Source: Calothrix anomala FACHB-343
GTDB lineage: Bacteria > Cyanobacteriota > Cyanobacteriia > Cyanobacteriales > Nostocaceae
Length of the DNA: 64,000 bases
Assembly (NCBI RefSeq): GCF_014696435.1
Contig: NZ_JACJQG010000032.1
Location: 1-64,000, forward strand
Direction: 5' to 3'
The notes under the pieces are model-generated. The model was not told the DNA's origin, searched no databases, and saw nothing but the letters and a program-made list of their open reading frames with translations. The position numbers were made by a program, and so were the translations under genes. Each line of letters opens with the position of its first letter. Positions within the stretch are counted from its first letter, which is position 1. This document shows, piece by piece, positions 38,566-47,603 of the stretch.

Positions 38566-39051
38566 ATGCAACTAGATGCGAATAAATTCTCATGGTTTCA
38601 AGTTCCCGAAGATATCAAAAAGCTGTTAATTTTAGCTGCCGAGACTTGGGAAAATACCGCAGAATCTGAGAAATATATGCAACAGGCTATTGCTAAAACA
38701 GGCAATTATACAGATGTTTTAGTAGCAGCATATAGGTACTTTTATTACAAAAATAATTATTCATTAGCATTGCAAACAACAAACCAATTATTAGATAAAA
38801 TTAAGGAAGCAGAAAAATTTCCTGAAGAGTGGGAACAACTGCAACCGATTTTAGTGAGTCGGAAAGAAGACCCTCAAATCAGGCTATATTTGAATGCTTA
38901 CGCTGCTTCGGGATTAGTATTAGCAAAGCTAGGCAATATCGAAGAAGCTAAAATAATTAGTAGTCGAGTCAAAGCCATAGATCCAAATAACGATTTTGGA
39001 GCCGGAATCCTGCTGGATATTCTTACCCGTCCGCCTGAAGAAGAGGATTAA
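38566..39051 (+). CDS. Small TPR-like protein downstream of coxC
   Basis: The 161-residue all-helical protein starts MQLDANKFSWFQVPEDIKKL. GGAG 8 nt before the ATG at 38566 sets the start; an upstream extension would read through repeat DNA. Two helix pairs resemble tetratricopeptide repeats (AVAAYRYFYYKNNYSLALQT type at ~45-70, LVLAKLGNIEEAKIISSRVK at ~120-140). It has an acidic C-terminus (EEED), no membrane segment and no enzyme motif. It lies between the cox operon and the cupin/ArsC-like genes, so a role in heterocyst metabolism or nitrogenase maturation is possible but is only contextual. Confidence 0.7.
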   Translation: MQLDANKFSWFQVPEDIKKLLILAAETWENTAESEKYMQQAIAKTGNYTDVLVAAYRYFYYKNNYSLALQTTNQLLDKIKEAEKFPEEWEQLQPILVSRKEDPQIRLYLNAYAASGLVLAKLGNIEEAKIISSRVKAIDPNNDFGAGILLDILTRPPEEED

Positions 39052-39137
39052 TAATTCGTAATTCGTAATTCTTAAGCTCATCTCACCCCTAAAATGATTC
39101 TGCTGGCGAATCAGGGGTAAAAACTATCGTTTGTCTC

Positions 39138-39262
39138 GAAATCCCGCCCTCACCCTCAAGGGTGGGGCTAACCGGACAAAGCCTGCCTTTGCAGGCTCAA
39201 TTTCTTTAGCCTGCGGAGGCAGGCTTTGTAGCATTAGCCCCAGGCTTATAGCCTGTGGGCGA
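39138..39262. repeat. Palindromic repeat block (copy related to 13738-13812)
   Basis: It starts CGAAATCCCGCCCTCACCCT, matching CGAAATTCCGCCGTCACCCT at 13741. Both continue through hairpins ACCCT...AGGGT and AAAGCCTGCC...GCAGGCT. Here a second AGCCTGCGGAGGCAGGCTTT and TAGCCCCAGG...CCTGTGGGC are added. It has no coding content. Confidence 0.8.
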
Positions 39263-39343
39263 TCTGGCGGGCAAGTGAGAAAAGTTGTTGATCAACATTA
39301 AGGAGTCTAACCCACCATTCGTCAGATGTATCTTAAAAGAGTC

Positions 39344-39502
39344 ATGAATCATTCATTGTTCAATCACTTTCTTACCTTATCTCCCATACATTCTGCTACA
39401 TTAATTCCTCCTCCTGTTGTTCGGATTGAACTTCCACCAATTAATTCGCCGTCGCTTCCGCCCGGCCCTGTTCTCCCACAAAATACTTTTCGATTAGTTT
39501 AG
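39344..39502 (+). CDS. Candidate small proline-rich protein (52 residues)
   Basis: An open frame runs from ATG 39344 to TAG 39500-39502, 10 bp before the cupin gene on the same strand. It encodes MNHSLFNHFLTLSPIHSATL followed by a Pro-rich part (IPPPVV, LPPINSPSLPPGPVLP). It follows a repeat block and has only a weak AAGAG upstream. It resembles no family I know. Its position and the orderly proline pattern make it worth listing, but it may be non-coding. Confidence 0.35.
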   Translation: MNHSLFNHFLTLSPIHSATLIPPPVVRIELPPINSPSLPPGPVLPQNTFRLV

Positions 39503-39512
39503 TTTAAAATTT

Positions 39513-40124
39513 ATGCAAGGTAGGGATTTTCTTGTAGCTGGCGATGGCAAGTTACAAGCTTGTAAATCTGCGAGAGCATGGGATTTACTGCGAGAGAATT
39601 ATCGTCTTTATCGGTTTTTAACTGAAGTGGAAGACGTTCTCAATGATGTTGAGGATGAATCTAGCCGCTTACCAGAATTAAGAATGCTGGTAAGGCGTTT
39701 AATTGTCAATTCTTATTGGGTACGCAGTCAACATTTAGAACCTTGTCCCAAAACTGGCACTTCTGTGTTACTCATGTATGATGAATTAGGTTTCCCGTTA
39801 ACAGTGCAAACAGTCACTTTTGCACCAGGAACATCATCGACAATTCATAATCATGGAACCTGGGGAATTGTTGCAGTTTTAAAAGGTCAAGAAAAGAACA
39901 CAATTTGGCGGCGTAATCCTAGCCCCGATGCCGAAAATAGAGTAGAAGCGACGGGAGAAATTCATCTATTACCAGGAGATATTATTAGTTTTACTCCTGA
40001 CGCAATTCATTCTGTAGAAGCAGTAGGTGATGAACCGACTGTGACTTTTAACGTCTATGGAGAAACCGATCCTAAAGAAAGATTTGAGTTTAATCCAGTA
40101 ACTCACATCGCCAAAAAATTTTAG
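39513..40124 (+). CDS. Cupin-fold protein (cysteine dioxygenase-like)
   Basis: The 203-residue protein has a helical N-terminal part (WDLLRENYRLYRFLTEVEDV) and a double-stranded beta-helix cupin core. The metal-binding motif is IHNHGTWGIVAVLKGQE (H-x-H with a downstream E) near residue 110, and the second motif is LPGDIISFTPDAIHSVEAVG with the third His. The layout resembles cysteine-dioxygenase-like cupins, but the substrate cannot be told from sequence. It sits between cox2-type genes and the ArsC-like nitrogenase-associated gene. There is no strong ribosome-binding site before ATG 39513, so coupling to the small upstream frame is possible. Confidence 0.8.
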   Translation: MQGRDFLVAGDGKLQACKSARAWDLLRENYRLYRFLTEVEDVLNDVEDESSRLPELRMLVRRLIVNSYWVRSQHLEPCPKTGTSVLLMYDELGFPLTVQTVTFAPGTSSTIHNHGTWGIVAVLKGQEKNTIWRRNPSPDAENRVEATGEIHLLPGDIISFTPDAIHSVEAVGDEPTVTFNVYGETDPKERFEFNPVTHIAKKF

Positions 40125-40173
40125 GCTCAATCAGCTATTGTGCTTTTAAATTGCACAATCTATCGTCAGGGCT

Positions 40174-40208
40174 GTCAACAGTCAACCGTCAACCGTCAAC
40201 CGTCAACA
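40174..40208 (+). repeat. Heptamer repeat GTCAACC before the ArsC-like gene
   Basis: Four to five copies of GTCAACM (GTCAACA, GTCAACC x3, GTCAACA) form a short STRR-type tract in the cupin-ArsC spacer. Confidence 0.85.
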
Positions 40209-40270
40209 TCTGCGTAACTCTGCGTTGAAAATCACTAACCAGATAACAGATATAACCCGGAGATGAATCA

Positions 40271-40765
40271 ATGGCTAGAGTAATTTTTTATGAAAAACCA
40301 GGCTGTAAAGGCGGTACTCGGCAAAAAGTATTATTAACCGCCGCAGGACATGAAGTTGTAGCTTATAGCTTACTCACAGAACCTTGGACTGCGGAAAGAT
40401 TGCGGTCATTTTTTGGCGATCGCCCCGTGTCCGAATGGTTTAACCGCAGTTCGCCCAGAATCAAATCTGGTGAGATAGTCCCGGAAAAACTCGATGCAGA
40501 TACAGCTTTATTGCTGATGCTGCAAGATCCGCTATTAATTCGCCGTCCATTACTCCAAGTAGGCGATCGCCGCGAAGTTGGTTTTGAAGTTGAAACCATC
40601 GACGCTTGGATTGGCTTACAACCAGTCGATGAATCCTTCCGGGAAATGGCGGAAAACCTGATGAGCAAAGATTTACAAGGCTGTGCAGGTGGAAATCACG
40701 AACACCACCATCACGAAGGCGGTTGTAAGGGACACGAGAAAAAGCAAACTAGCTGTAGCCATTAA
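40271..40765 (+). CDS. ArsC-family nitrogenase-associated protein with His-rich tail
   Basis: The 164-residue thioredoxin-fold protein of the ArsC/Spx group starts MARVIFYEKPGCKGGTRQKV. The single Cys in a C-x4-R arrangement matches the 'nitrogenase-associated protein' (NifO-like) branch rather than arsenate reductase. The C-terminal ~28 residues are rich in His and Cys (NHEHHHHEGGCKGHEKK, then CSH), suggesting metal binding (Ni, Zn, Fe or Cu). GGAG precedes the ATG. It ends the plus-strand block from fdxB and supports a nitrogen-fixation role for the locus. The biochemical role of this family is not firmly established. Confidence 0.87.
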   Translation: MARVIFYEKPGCKGGTRQKVLLTAAGHEVVAYSLLTEPWTAERLRSFFGDRPVSEWFNRSSPRIKSGEIVPEKLDADTALLLMLQDPLLIRRPLLQVGDRREVGFEVETIDAWIGLQPVDESFREMAENLMSKDLQGCAGGNHEHHHHEGGCKGHEKKQTSCSH

Positions 40766-40796
40766 ATCAGTTAATACCAATTCTCTGTGAAGCTGC

Positions 40797-40888
40797 ACAT
40801 TACAGCTATTTTCAGGTAAATAGCTGTAGGGGCACGGCATCGACAATCTTTTGGTACATACAATAATTTTACTAGTGCCGTGCCCCTA
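40797..40888 (-). repeat. MITE-like repeat, copy B (inverted relative to copy A)
   Basis: The reverse complement of 40797-40888 matches 22137-22237 with few differences, including the GTAGGGGCACGGCA ends and the flanking CTATTTACCTGAAAATAGCT. It occupies the gap between two convergent genes (ArsC-like and the sensor kinase). Confidence 0.85.
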
Positions 40889-40892
40889 GCCC

Positions 40893-43800
40893 CTAATTTG
40901 CTAAAAATTGCTCGATTAAGGCGGTTAATTGCTTGAGTTTAACGGGTTTAGCTAAATATTCACTGGCTCCAACGGCGAGACATTTTTCGCGATCGCCAAG
41001 CATAACCATTGCTGTGAGGGCAATAATTGGTATTGTGGCTAGTTGCTGATTTTGGCGAATTTGCTCAATTGCTTGTAAGCCATCAACTATTGGCATTTGG
41101 ATATCCATGATAATTAAGTCGGGATTCTGGCTGTAGACTAAGTCGATAGCTTCTTGGCCATTTCTCGCCATGATTATGCGATAACCTTTGGCTTCTAGGT
41201 AACTAGAGATGGTGTTGATGTTGGCTTCGTTATCTTCGGCTAACAGGATTAGGGGTGATTGGGTGTTGGGTGCAGTAATGACTTGTGGTGGAGCGATCGC
41301 TTCTAAGTTGGGTGCTATATTTGCAGATGGGGTAAAGTTTAAAGTTGACAGTTGCTGAATCGGACAAGCAGAGTAAGGCAAATATATGCTAAAGCAGCTA
41401 CCTTGACCGAGTTCGCTTTGTAAGCTGATATACCCGCCATGCATTTCTGTGATGCGTTTGACTAAAACTAACCCTAGTCCGCTACCTTCGTATTTACGGT
41501 TTAGGCTGCTGTCAATCTGGACAAAGGGTTGGAATAGTTTAGCGCGATCGCTGGGAGCAATACCAATACCAGTGTCGGAGACGGAAAAGATAATCCAGTG
41601 ATTTTCCTCTGTTGTCTCACCCACATTTTGTACAGTTACTTCTAAGCAAACTCGACCGCCACTAGGGGTAAATTTAATTGCATTGGATAATAGATTGATT
41701 AGTACTTGCTGGATGCGTCGCTCATCTACAGCGATTTCTTTTTCGAGTTTTGCCAAGCTCAGATGTAGATGAATTTGTTTTTTAAATGCTTGTTGTTTAA
41801 CTATATCTAAACTAGTTTTGCACAGCTGGGCTACGGAAACTTTGGCGATTTGTAATTCCAGCTTATCGGCTTCAATTTTTGACAGTTCGAGAATGTCGTT
41901 AATTAAAGCTAAAAGATGCTGTCCGCTACGTTCAATGGTGGCGATCGCTTGTTGCTGTTGGTGGTTTAAGTAACCCAATATCATATCTAGTAAACTTTCT
42001 GACATCCCCAAAATTGCGTTTAGGGGGGTGCGTAGTTCGTGACTCATATTGGCGAGGAACTCGTCTTTGAGGCGGGTAGCGCGACGTAGTTCGGCATTTG
42101 TCCGTTCTAAACCCTGTTCGTATTCTTTTTGTATGCGGATATCACGCATGATAGTGGAGAAAAATTCTACTTCTCCTTGAGGGCATTTATGGGCAATTAT
42201 TAATTGAGAAACGGGAATTTCTTGTCCTTGGGCATCTAATAAAATGTTTTCTCCCAACCAGCTACCATTGGTAATTGCTGCGGGTATAGCTTGCTGTTTC
42301 AGCAATTCTACACCTTGTTGGGGATGGTAATCGCTGGGTTTGTACTGTGTAATTTCTCCATCATCCAGTCCCCGCAGGCGTTTTAATGCGCTATTGTTCC
42401 AGATGGCGTTACCAGCTACATCAGCTATCAGGATGTAATCAGTTGAGGCTTCTAGTAAGGCAATCAGGCGATTTTGCGATGCTTCTAAGCGTTTGCGTTC
42501 TGTAATATCTGCAGCATAGCCGACAATTTCAATGGGATTTCCTTGGGAATCGCGCACTAGGCGGATTTCATTCCACATCCAGATATAATGTCCTGCTTGA
42601 TGCAAAAAGCGGTATTCATTAATTAGCTGCCCTTGTGCAAACAATTCTGGCATTTTCGCCAGTAATTGAGGTAAATCTTCTGGGTGGACATGGTTGATCC
42701 AAAAGCTAGACTCAGTCAAAAATTCTGCTGCAGTGTAGCCTGTGACATTATAGATATTGTCACTGACAAAGGTAGTCCCATAATCGCGATCGGGTTTACA
42801 GCTAAAAATCACAGCCGGACTAGCAGAGAGTACAAATTGCAATCGTTCTTTGAGGAGGAGATTTTCTTGTTCGGCTAGTTTGCGAGCTGTAATATCTTGG
42901 GCTGTACCAATGATTTGCTGCACTTGTCCTTCTGGATCGCGGCTAAAAATTGTATCCCAACTGTATAGCCAACGCCATTGGCCGTTAGCATCCCGCATCC
43001 GATATTCAAATTCGATAATTTCCCCATTTGCAGCCATGGCGATGCTTTCCCGTTGGGTAACTAATCGCTCTTGATCTTCAGGGTGTAACAAGTCTTGCAG
43101 GAAGTTAGCCCCCATTGCTTGCACAGCTTCCGGAGTATAGCCAAGAACTGAGGTAATCTCGCGGTTTACGTAAACATTGCATTGGCTTTGCAAGTCGTAA
43201 AGATAAAGCATATTCGGTGACGCATCGGCAATTTGTTGAATAAATCGCTGACTGTCTTCTAATGCTAATTCTGCTTGTTTGCGATCGCTAATATCTGCGG
43301 CATAACCGACAATTTCTACAGGGTTACCGTAGCGATCGCAAACTAAACGTAGTTCATTGCGCAGCCAAATATAATATCCGGCTTTGTGTGAAAAGCGGTA
43401 TTCATGAATGTGATATCCCTGCTCAAATAATTGAGACATGCCTTCTAATAACCGTGATACATCCCCTGGGTGAACGCGATCAATCCAGAAACTAGAATCA
43501 GATAAGAACTCTGCTGAGGTATAACCAGTTACATTAACGCTATTCTCGCTGATAAAAGTAGTACCGTAATTTTCCTCGGTTGTACAGGTAAAAATAACAG
43601 CAGGATTAACAGCCAGTAAAAACTGTAACCTTTCCTTGAGTTGTTGATTTTCCTGTTCGGCTAGTTTGCGATCTGTAATATCTTGGGCTGTACCAATGAT
43701 TTGTAAGACTTGCCCTTCAGCATCGCGGCTAAATACAGCATCGCGGCTATAAAGCCAGCGCCAATTACCATCCGCATGTCTCATGCGATATTCTAATTCA

Positions 43801-46800
43801 ATGATTTCCCCATCTGCAGCCATATGTAATCTTGCTAATCTGCTGGGTAGTTGGTTGAAATCATCGGGGTGTAACAAGATGGGAAACATATTCTCTCCTA
43901 TTGCTTGCACAGCTTCAGGGCTGTAGCCGAGAATTGAGGTAATCTCACGATTCACGTAAATATTACGTTGTGTTTGCAAATCGCAAAGATAAAGCATATT
44001 TGGCGATGCATCGGCAATTTGTTGAATAAATCGCTGGCTTTCTGCTAATGCTAATTCTGCTTGTTTGCGATCGCTAATATCGGCAAAATATCCTACAAAT
44101 TCAATCGGCCTTCCTTCCTGATTCCGTACTAAACGCAGTTCATCCCCGATCCAGATATAGTATCCTTGTTGATGTAAAAAGCGATACTCGTGAGTATGAT
44201 GTCCGGCTACAAATATTTCGGGAAGTTTGGCTAAAACCCAAGGGCGATCCTCAGGGTGAATATGGTCAATCCAGAAGCTAGATTCTGCTAAAAATTCTTG
44301 TTGGCTATAGCCAGTTATATTGTAAATATTTTCACTAATAAAGGTAGCACTATAATTGCCCTCAGCTTTACAGGTATAAATTACTGCTGGGCTAGAAGTA
44401 ATTAAAAATTGTAATCGTTCTTTTAATTGTTGATTTTCTTGCTCGGCAATTTTGCGTTGCGCAGCTTGCCGATAGGCATCGCTAATATCAGCAAAGTAAC
44501 CAATAAATTCAATGGGCGTTCCTTGCTGATTACGTACTACATGCAGTTCTGAGCGTAACCAGATATAATGACCCTGCTGATGGCGGAAGCGATATTCATC
44601 AATATGCGATCCTGATGTTAATAATGGAGAATGAGCTAGTAAACCAGGGAGATCGTCTGGGTGAACGCGATCGATCCAGAAGCTGGATTCAGCTAAAAAT
44701 TCTGCTGGGGTGTAACCTGTGACGTTGTAGAGATTGTCGCTGATAAAAGTAGCACCATAATCGCCTTCAGGCTTACAGGTAAAGATTACGGCTGGACTAG
44801 CAGAAAGTAAAAATTCTAAGCGTTCTTTTAATTGTTGATTTTCTTGCTCTGCCAGTTTACGAGCGGTGATATCAGTTAAGGTGCCAATGTAGCCAATGAC
44901 TTGACCATTGGCATCAACTTCTGGGGCAACTTGGACGTAGAACCAATTAATACTGCCATCTGGACGTAAATGTCTACCCTCACCTTGACCGATTGTATAA
45001 TTGCCAGGAGTCATTTCAATATAACTTTCCATCCATTCAGCGAGGCGTTGCTCTCGATCCTCTGGATGCAAAGCTTCAATCCATCCCTTACCTAAAGCCG
45101 ATTCTTTGGATCTGCCAGTCATTTGACTCCAGCGATCGTTAACATAGACGCAGTTTAAAGGCGCATCAAATCGAAAAATTGCCACAGGAGCGGCTGCGGC
45201 TAAGGTAAGATAACGACGTTTGCTTTCTTTTAGCGCTGCTTCAGCTAATTTGCGTTGGGTGATGTCGGTTTCCGAACCAGTCATGCGAATGACTTGTCCA
45301 GATTCATCCCGCAATACTTGACCGCGATCTAGCACCCACATATAACTGCCATCTTGACATTGAGTGCGATATTCAGTTTCAAAAAACTCAGTTCTCCCAG
45401 CAAAGTGGTCTTCAACAGCAGCCATAACGCGATCGCAATCATCTGGATGTATCCGGCTTAAACACTCATCTGGGGAATCACTGATTTCATCGTCGCTAAA
45501 GCCACGCATCTGCTTCCAGCGCTGAGAATAAAATATTTTGTTATTCTTGAGATCCCAATCCCAAATACCATCATTAGTTCCCCTGAGAGCTAATTGCCAA
45601 CGTTCTTCACTAGCTTGCAAGGCTGCAGTGCGCTCGGCAACTCGGTTTTCTAATTCTTGGTTTAATTGCTGTAAACTTTGGGTAGCTAAATGGCGTTCAA
45701 TGGCAATACTAGCAATATTTGCTGCTTGAGTAACAGTTTCGCATTCGCACAGATTAGGCGTGCGGTTTTCTCGATAATAAACGCCAAATACACCTAATAT
45801 TTCCCCATTACTGCCAATAATTGGTACTGACCAACAGGCTTTTAAGCCTTGGGCTAAAGCCAAATCTCGATAGTTTTGCCACAGTGGATCGCTAGCAATA
45901 TCAGAGGTAATGACAGTTTCTTGACGAAAAGCAGCTGTTCCACAGCAACCCATTCCTTCATCAATGGGTAGTCCATTGATTTGTTGCATGTAGCTGTCTG
46001 ATAATTGGGTACTAATGCCAAAATTCAATTTGCTGTTACCGTCGTGCAGCATAATAGAACATACGCCATTGTCTAGCTGCATTTCGATGGCTTGCAGCAG
46101 ATCGTGCAAAATGTCTGTGAGTGCTTCGGCTTTGGCAATGCGCTCTAAAATTGCGTTTTGTACTTGTAGTTGTTGGTAAGCGGTGGCTTGCTGAATCGCG
46201 ATCGCTAATTGTACAGAAATCTCATGCAGTAAGGTTAATTCTCCTGGTTGCCAATGGCGATAGTCTGCACATTGATGACCGACTAACAAACCCCATAATT
46301 TATCTGCTACTAAAATTGGGACTACTAAATTAGCTTTGACCTGAAATTGTTCTAATAAGCCTAAATAACAATCAGCGTAACCATAGTTATAAATGTTATC
46401 AATGGCTAGGGTTTTACCATTACGATATAACTCTGCTGCTTCCTGGCGAAAACAAGGATCGTGAATAGTAGCTGCTTTTAAGGCTTGCCAATTCCCAGTT
46501 ACAGACTCAGCGACAATTGTGCCACTCCAATCGGGTTGGAACTGATAAACTAACAAGCGATCGCACTGCAAAAAGTCCCTTAAAGCAGTCACCGCCGTAT
46601 CTAATACTTCTTCTAAGTTGAGAGAAGCGCGAATTTTGTTAGCGATTTGTGTTAATAATTGTTCCCTGGCTACTTGTTCTTGAATTTTGGCGGTACGTTC
46701 CTGAACTAATCGCTCTACCAAAGCAGAAATCGTCATTGGGTTAAAAACACTCAATATTAAGCTTTGGGTGACAATACCTAATAATTCACCATCATCGCGG

Positions 46801-47603
46801 GTAACAATCACTTGATTGATTTGCTGCTGTTGCATTAATTGCCATACTTCTCCCAGGTAACTCTCTACACCTACAGTATCCACAAATCTACCCATATGAT
46901 TTTGGGCTGTAAATGCAGTTAAATCCTGGTCTACACCCAATATCTGCACAATGTCCCGTTCGGTCACAATCCCTAAGGGAATAACTTTTGCATCAGAATT
47001 ATCAACAATGACTACCGAATTAACGCCGCGATCGCTCATTAACTCTGACAATTCCGCTAGAGTTGCTGTAGGCGCTGCTTGGACGACAGATCGATCCATG
47101 ACATCAGCTGTCGTCAGTAAATTCAAAAGGTCAAAGGGGCGCAACAGTTGACGTAAACTATCGTGGGTGAGTAGCCCTACCACCTGACCTTGGTGATCTA
47201 TTAAAGGTAAATGACGAATGGGATAGTGCTGAAATAAACTCAGGGGTACAAAAATGTCAGTAAAATTTGTGACTTGCAAAGTGCGCACTGGGTAAGACAT
47301 CACTTCCGCGATCGCTATTTCTGCTAAATTTTGTCCAGAACTGCTGAGGCGTACTAAATCGAATTGCGTAAAAATGCCTAATAATTTTGTATCTTCTATT
47401 ACTAGAACACAACTATGTTGAGCTTGTAATAGTAGCGAATTAGATGTAGTATTATTTTCAGTTGTTAAATTATTAGTAGTAGTACCTGCATTCATCAACG
47501 CGATCGCATCAACCACAGTAGCATCAGGCGCGATCGTCAAAGGATCGCGAATAATCGCCGTTGCCAATTCAGCTGGAAGCCATAAATTCGCAGGGGTAAA
47601 CAT
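40893..47603 (-). CDS. Giant hybrid sensor histidine kinase (CBS-GAF-PAS9-HK-REC)
   Basis: This 2236-residue cytosolic kinase has two CBS-pair regions (~20-290), a phytochrome-like GAF domain (~330-490) and a second GAF domain (~505-650). Nine PAS/PAC modules (~690-1790) follow, then HisKA with MSHELRTPLN (His ~1855), HATPase with LINLLSNAIKFTPSGGR and GSGLGLVLVKRI, and a receiver domain with LIIMDIQMP (Asp ~2165). Several PAS units alternate between two near-identical types, pointing to internal duplication. GAF1 lacks an obvious bilin-binding Cys. It has no membrane helices. The ATG at 47603 (MFTPANLWLPAEL) is preferred over a TTG 42 nt upstream. It lies between the nitrogen-fixation block and hgl cluster; its signal and target are unknown. 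Confidence 0.93.
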   Translation of the reverse strand: MFTPANLWLPAELATAIIRDPLTIAPDATVVDAIALMNAGTTTNNLTTENNTTSNSLLLQAQHSCVLVIEDTKLLGIFTQFDLVRLSSSGQNLAEIAIAEVMSYPVRTLQVTNFTDIFVPLSLFQHYPIRHLPLIDHQGQVVGLLTHDSLRQLLRPFDLLNLLTTADVMDRSVVQAAPTATLAELSELMSDRGVNSVVIVDNSDAKVIPLGIVTERDIVQILGVDQDLTAFTAQNHMGRFVDTVGVESYLGEVWQLMQQQQINQVIVTRDDGELLGIVTQSLILSVFNPMTISALVERLVQERTAKIQEQVAREQLLTQIANKIRASLNLEEVLDTAVTALRDFLQCDRLLVYQFQPDWSGTIVAESVTGNWQALKAATIHDPCFRQEAAELYRNGKTLAIDNIYNYGYADCYLGLLEQFQVKANLVVPILVADKLWGLLVGHQCADYRHWQPGELTLLHEISVQLAIAIQQATAYQQLQVQNAILERIAKAEALTDILHDLLQAIEMQLDNGVCSIMLHDGNSKLNFGISTQLSDSYMQQINGLPIDEGMGCCGTAAFRQETVITSDIASDPLWQNYRDLALAQGLKACWSVPIIGSNGEILGVFGVYYRENRTPNLCECETVTQAANIASIAIERHLATQSLQQLNQELENRVAERTAALQASEERWQLALRGTNDGIWDWDLKNNKIFYSQRWKQMRGFSDDEISDSPDECLSRIHPDDCDRVMAAVEDHFAGRTEFFETEYRTQCQDGSYMWVLDRGQVLRDESGQVIRMTGSETDITQRKLAEAALKESKRRYLTLAAAAPVAIFRFDAPLNCVYVNDRWSQMTGRSKESALGKGWIEALHPEDREQRLAEWMESYIEMTPGNYTIGQGEGRHLRPDGSINWFYVQVAPEVDANGQVIGYIGTLTDITARKLAEQENQQLKERLEFLLSASPAVIFTCKPEGDYGATFISDNLYNVTGYTPAEFLAESSFWIDRVHPDDLPGLLAHSPLLTSGSHIDEYRFRHQQGHYIWLRSELHVVRNQQGTPIEFIGYFADISDAYRQAAQRKIAEQENQQLKERLQFLITSSPAVIYTCKAEGNYSATFISENIYNITGYSQQEFLAESSFWIDHIHPEDRPWVLAKLPEIFVAGHHTHEYRFLHQQGYYIWIGDELRLVRNQEGRPIEFVGYFADISDRKQAELALAESQRFIQQIADASPNMLYLCDLQTQRNIYVNREITSILGYSPEAVQAIGENMFPILLHPDDFNQLPSRLARLHMAADGEIIELEYRMRHADGNWRWLYSRDAVFSRDAEGQVLQIIGTAQDITDRKLAEQENQQLKERLQFLLAVNPAVIFTCTTEENYGTTFISENSVNVTGYTSAEFLSDSSFWIDRVHPGDVSRLLEGMSQLFEQGYHIHEYRFSHKAGYYIWLRNELRLVCDRYGNPVEIVGYAADISDRKQAELALEDSQRFIQQIADASPNMLYLYDLQSQCNVYVNREITSVLGYTPEAVQAMGANFLQDLLHPEDQERLVTQRESIAMAANGEIIEFEYRMRDANGQWRWLYSWDTIFSRDPEGQVQQIIGTAQDITARKLAEQENLLLKERLQFVLSASPAVIFSCKPDRDYGTTFVSDNIYNVTGYTAAEFLTESSFWINHVHPEDLPQLLAKMPELFAQGQLINEYRFLHQAGHYIWMWNEIRLVRDSQGNPIEIVGYAADITERKRLEASQNRLIALLEASTDYILIADVAGNAIWNNSALKRLRGLDDGEITQYKPSDYHPQQGVELLKQQAIPAAITNGSWLGENILLDAQGQEIPVSQLIIAHKCPQGEVEFFSTIMRDIRIQKEYEQGLERTNAELRRATRLKDEFLANMSHELRTPLNAILGMSESLLDMILGYLNHQQQQAIATIERSGQHLLALINDILELSKIEADKLELQIAKVSVAQLCKTSLDIVKQQAFKKQIHLHLSLAKLEKEIAVDERRIQQVLINLLSNAIKFTPSGGRVCLEVTVQNVGETTEENHWIIFSVSDTGIGIAPSDRAKLFQPFVQIDSSLNRKYEGSGLGLVLVKRITEMHGGYISLQSELGQGSCFSIYLPYSACPIQQLSTLNFTPSANIAPNLEAIAPPQVITAPNTQSPLILLAEDNEANINTISSYLEAKGYRIIMARNGQEAIDLVYSQNPDLIIMDIQMPIVDGLQAIEQIRQNQQLATIPIIALTAMVMLGDREKCLAVGASEYLAKPVKLKQLTALIEQFLAN

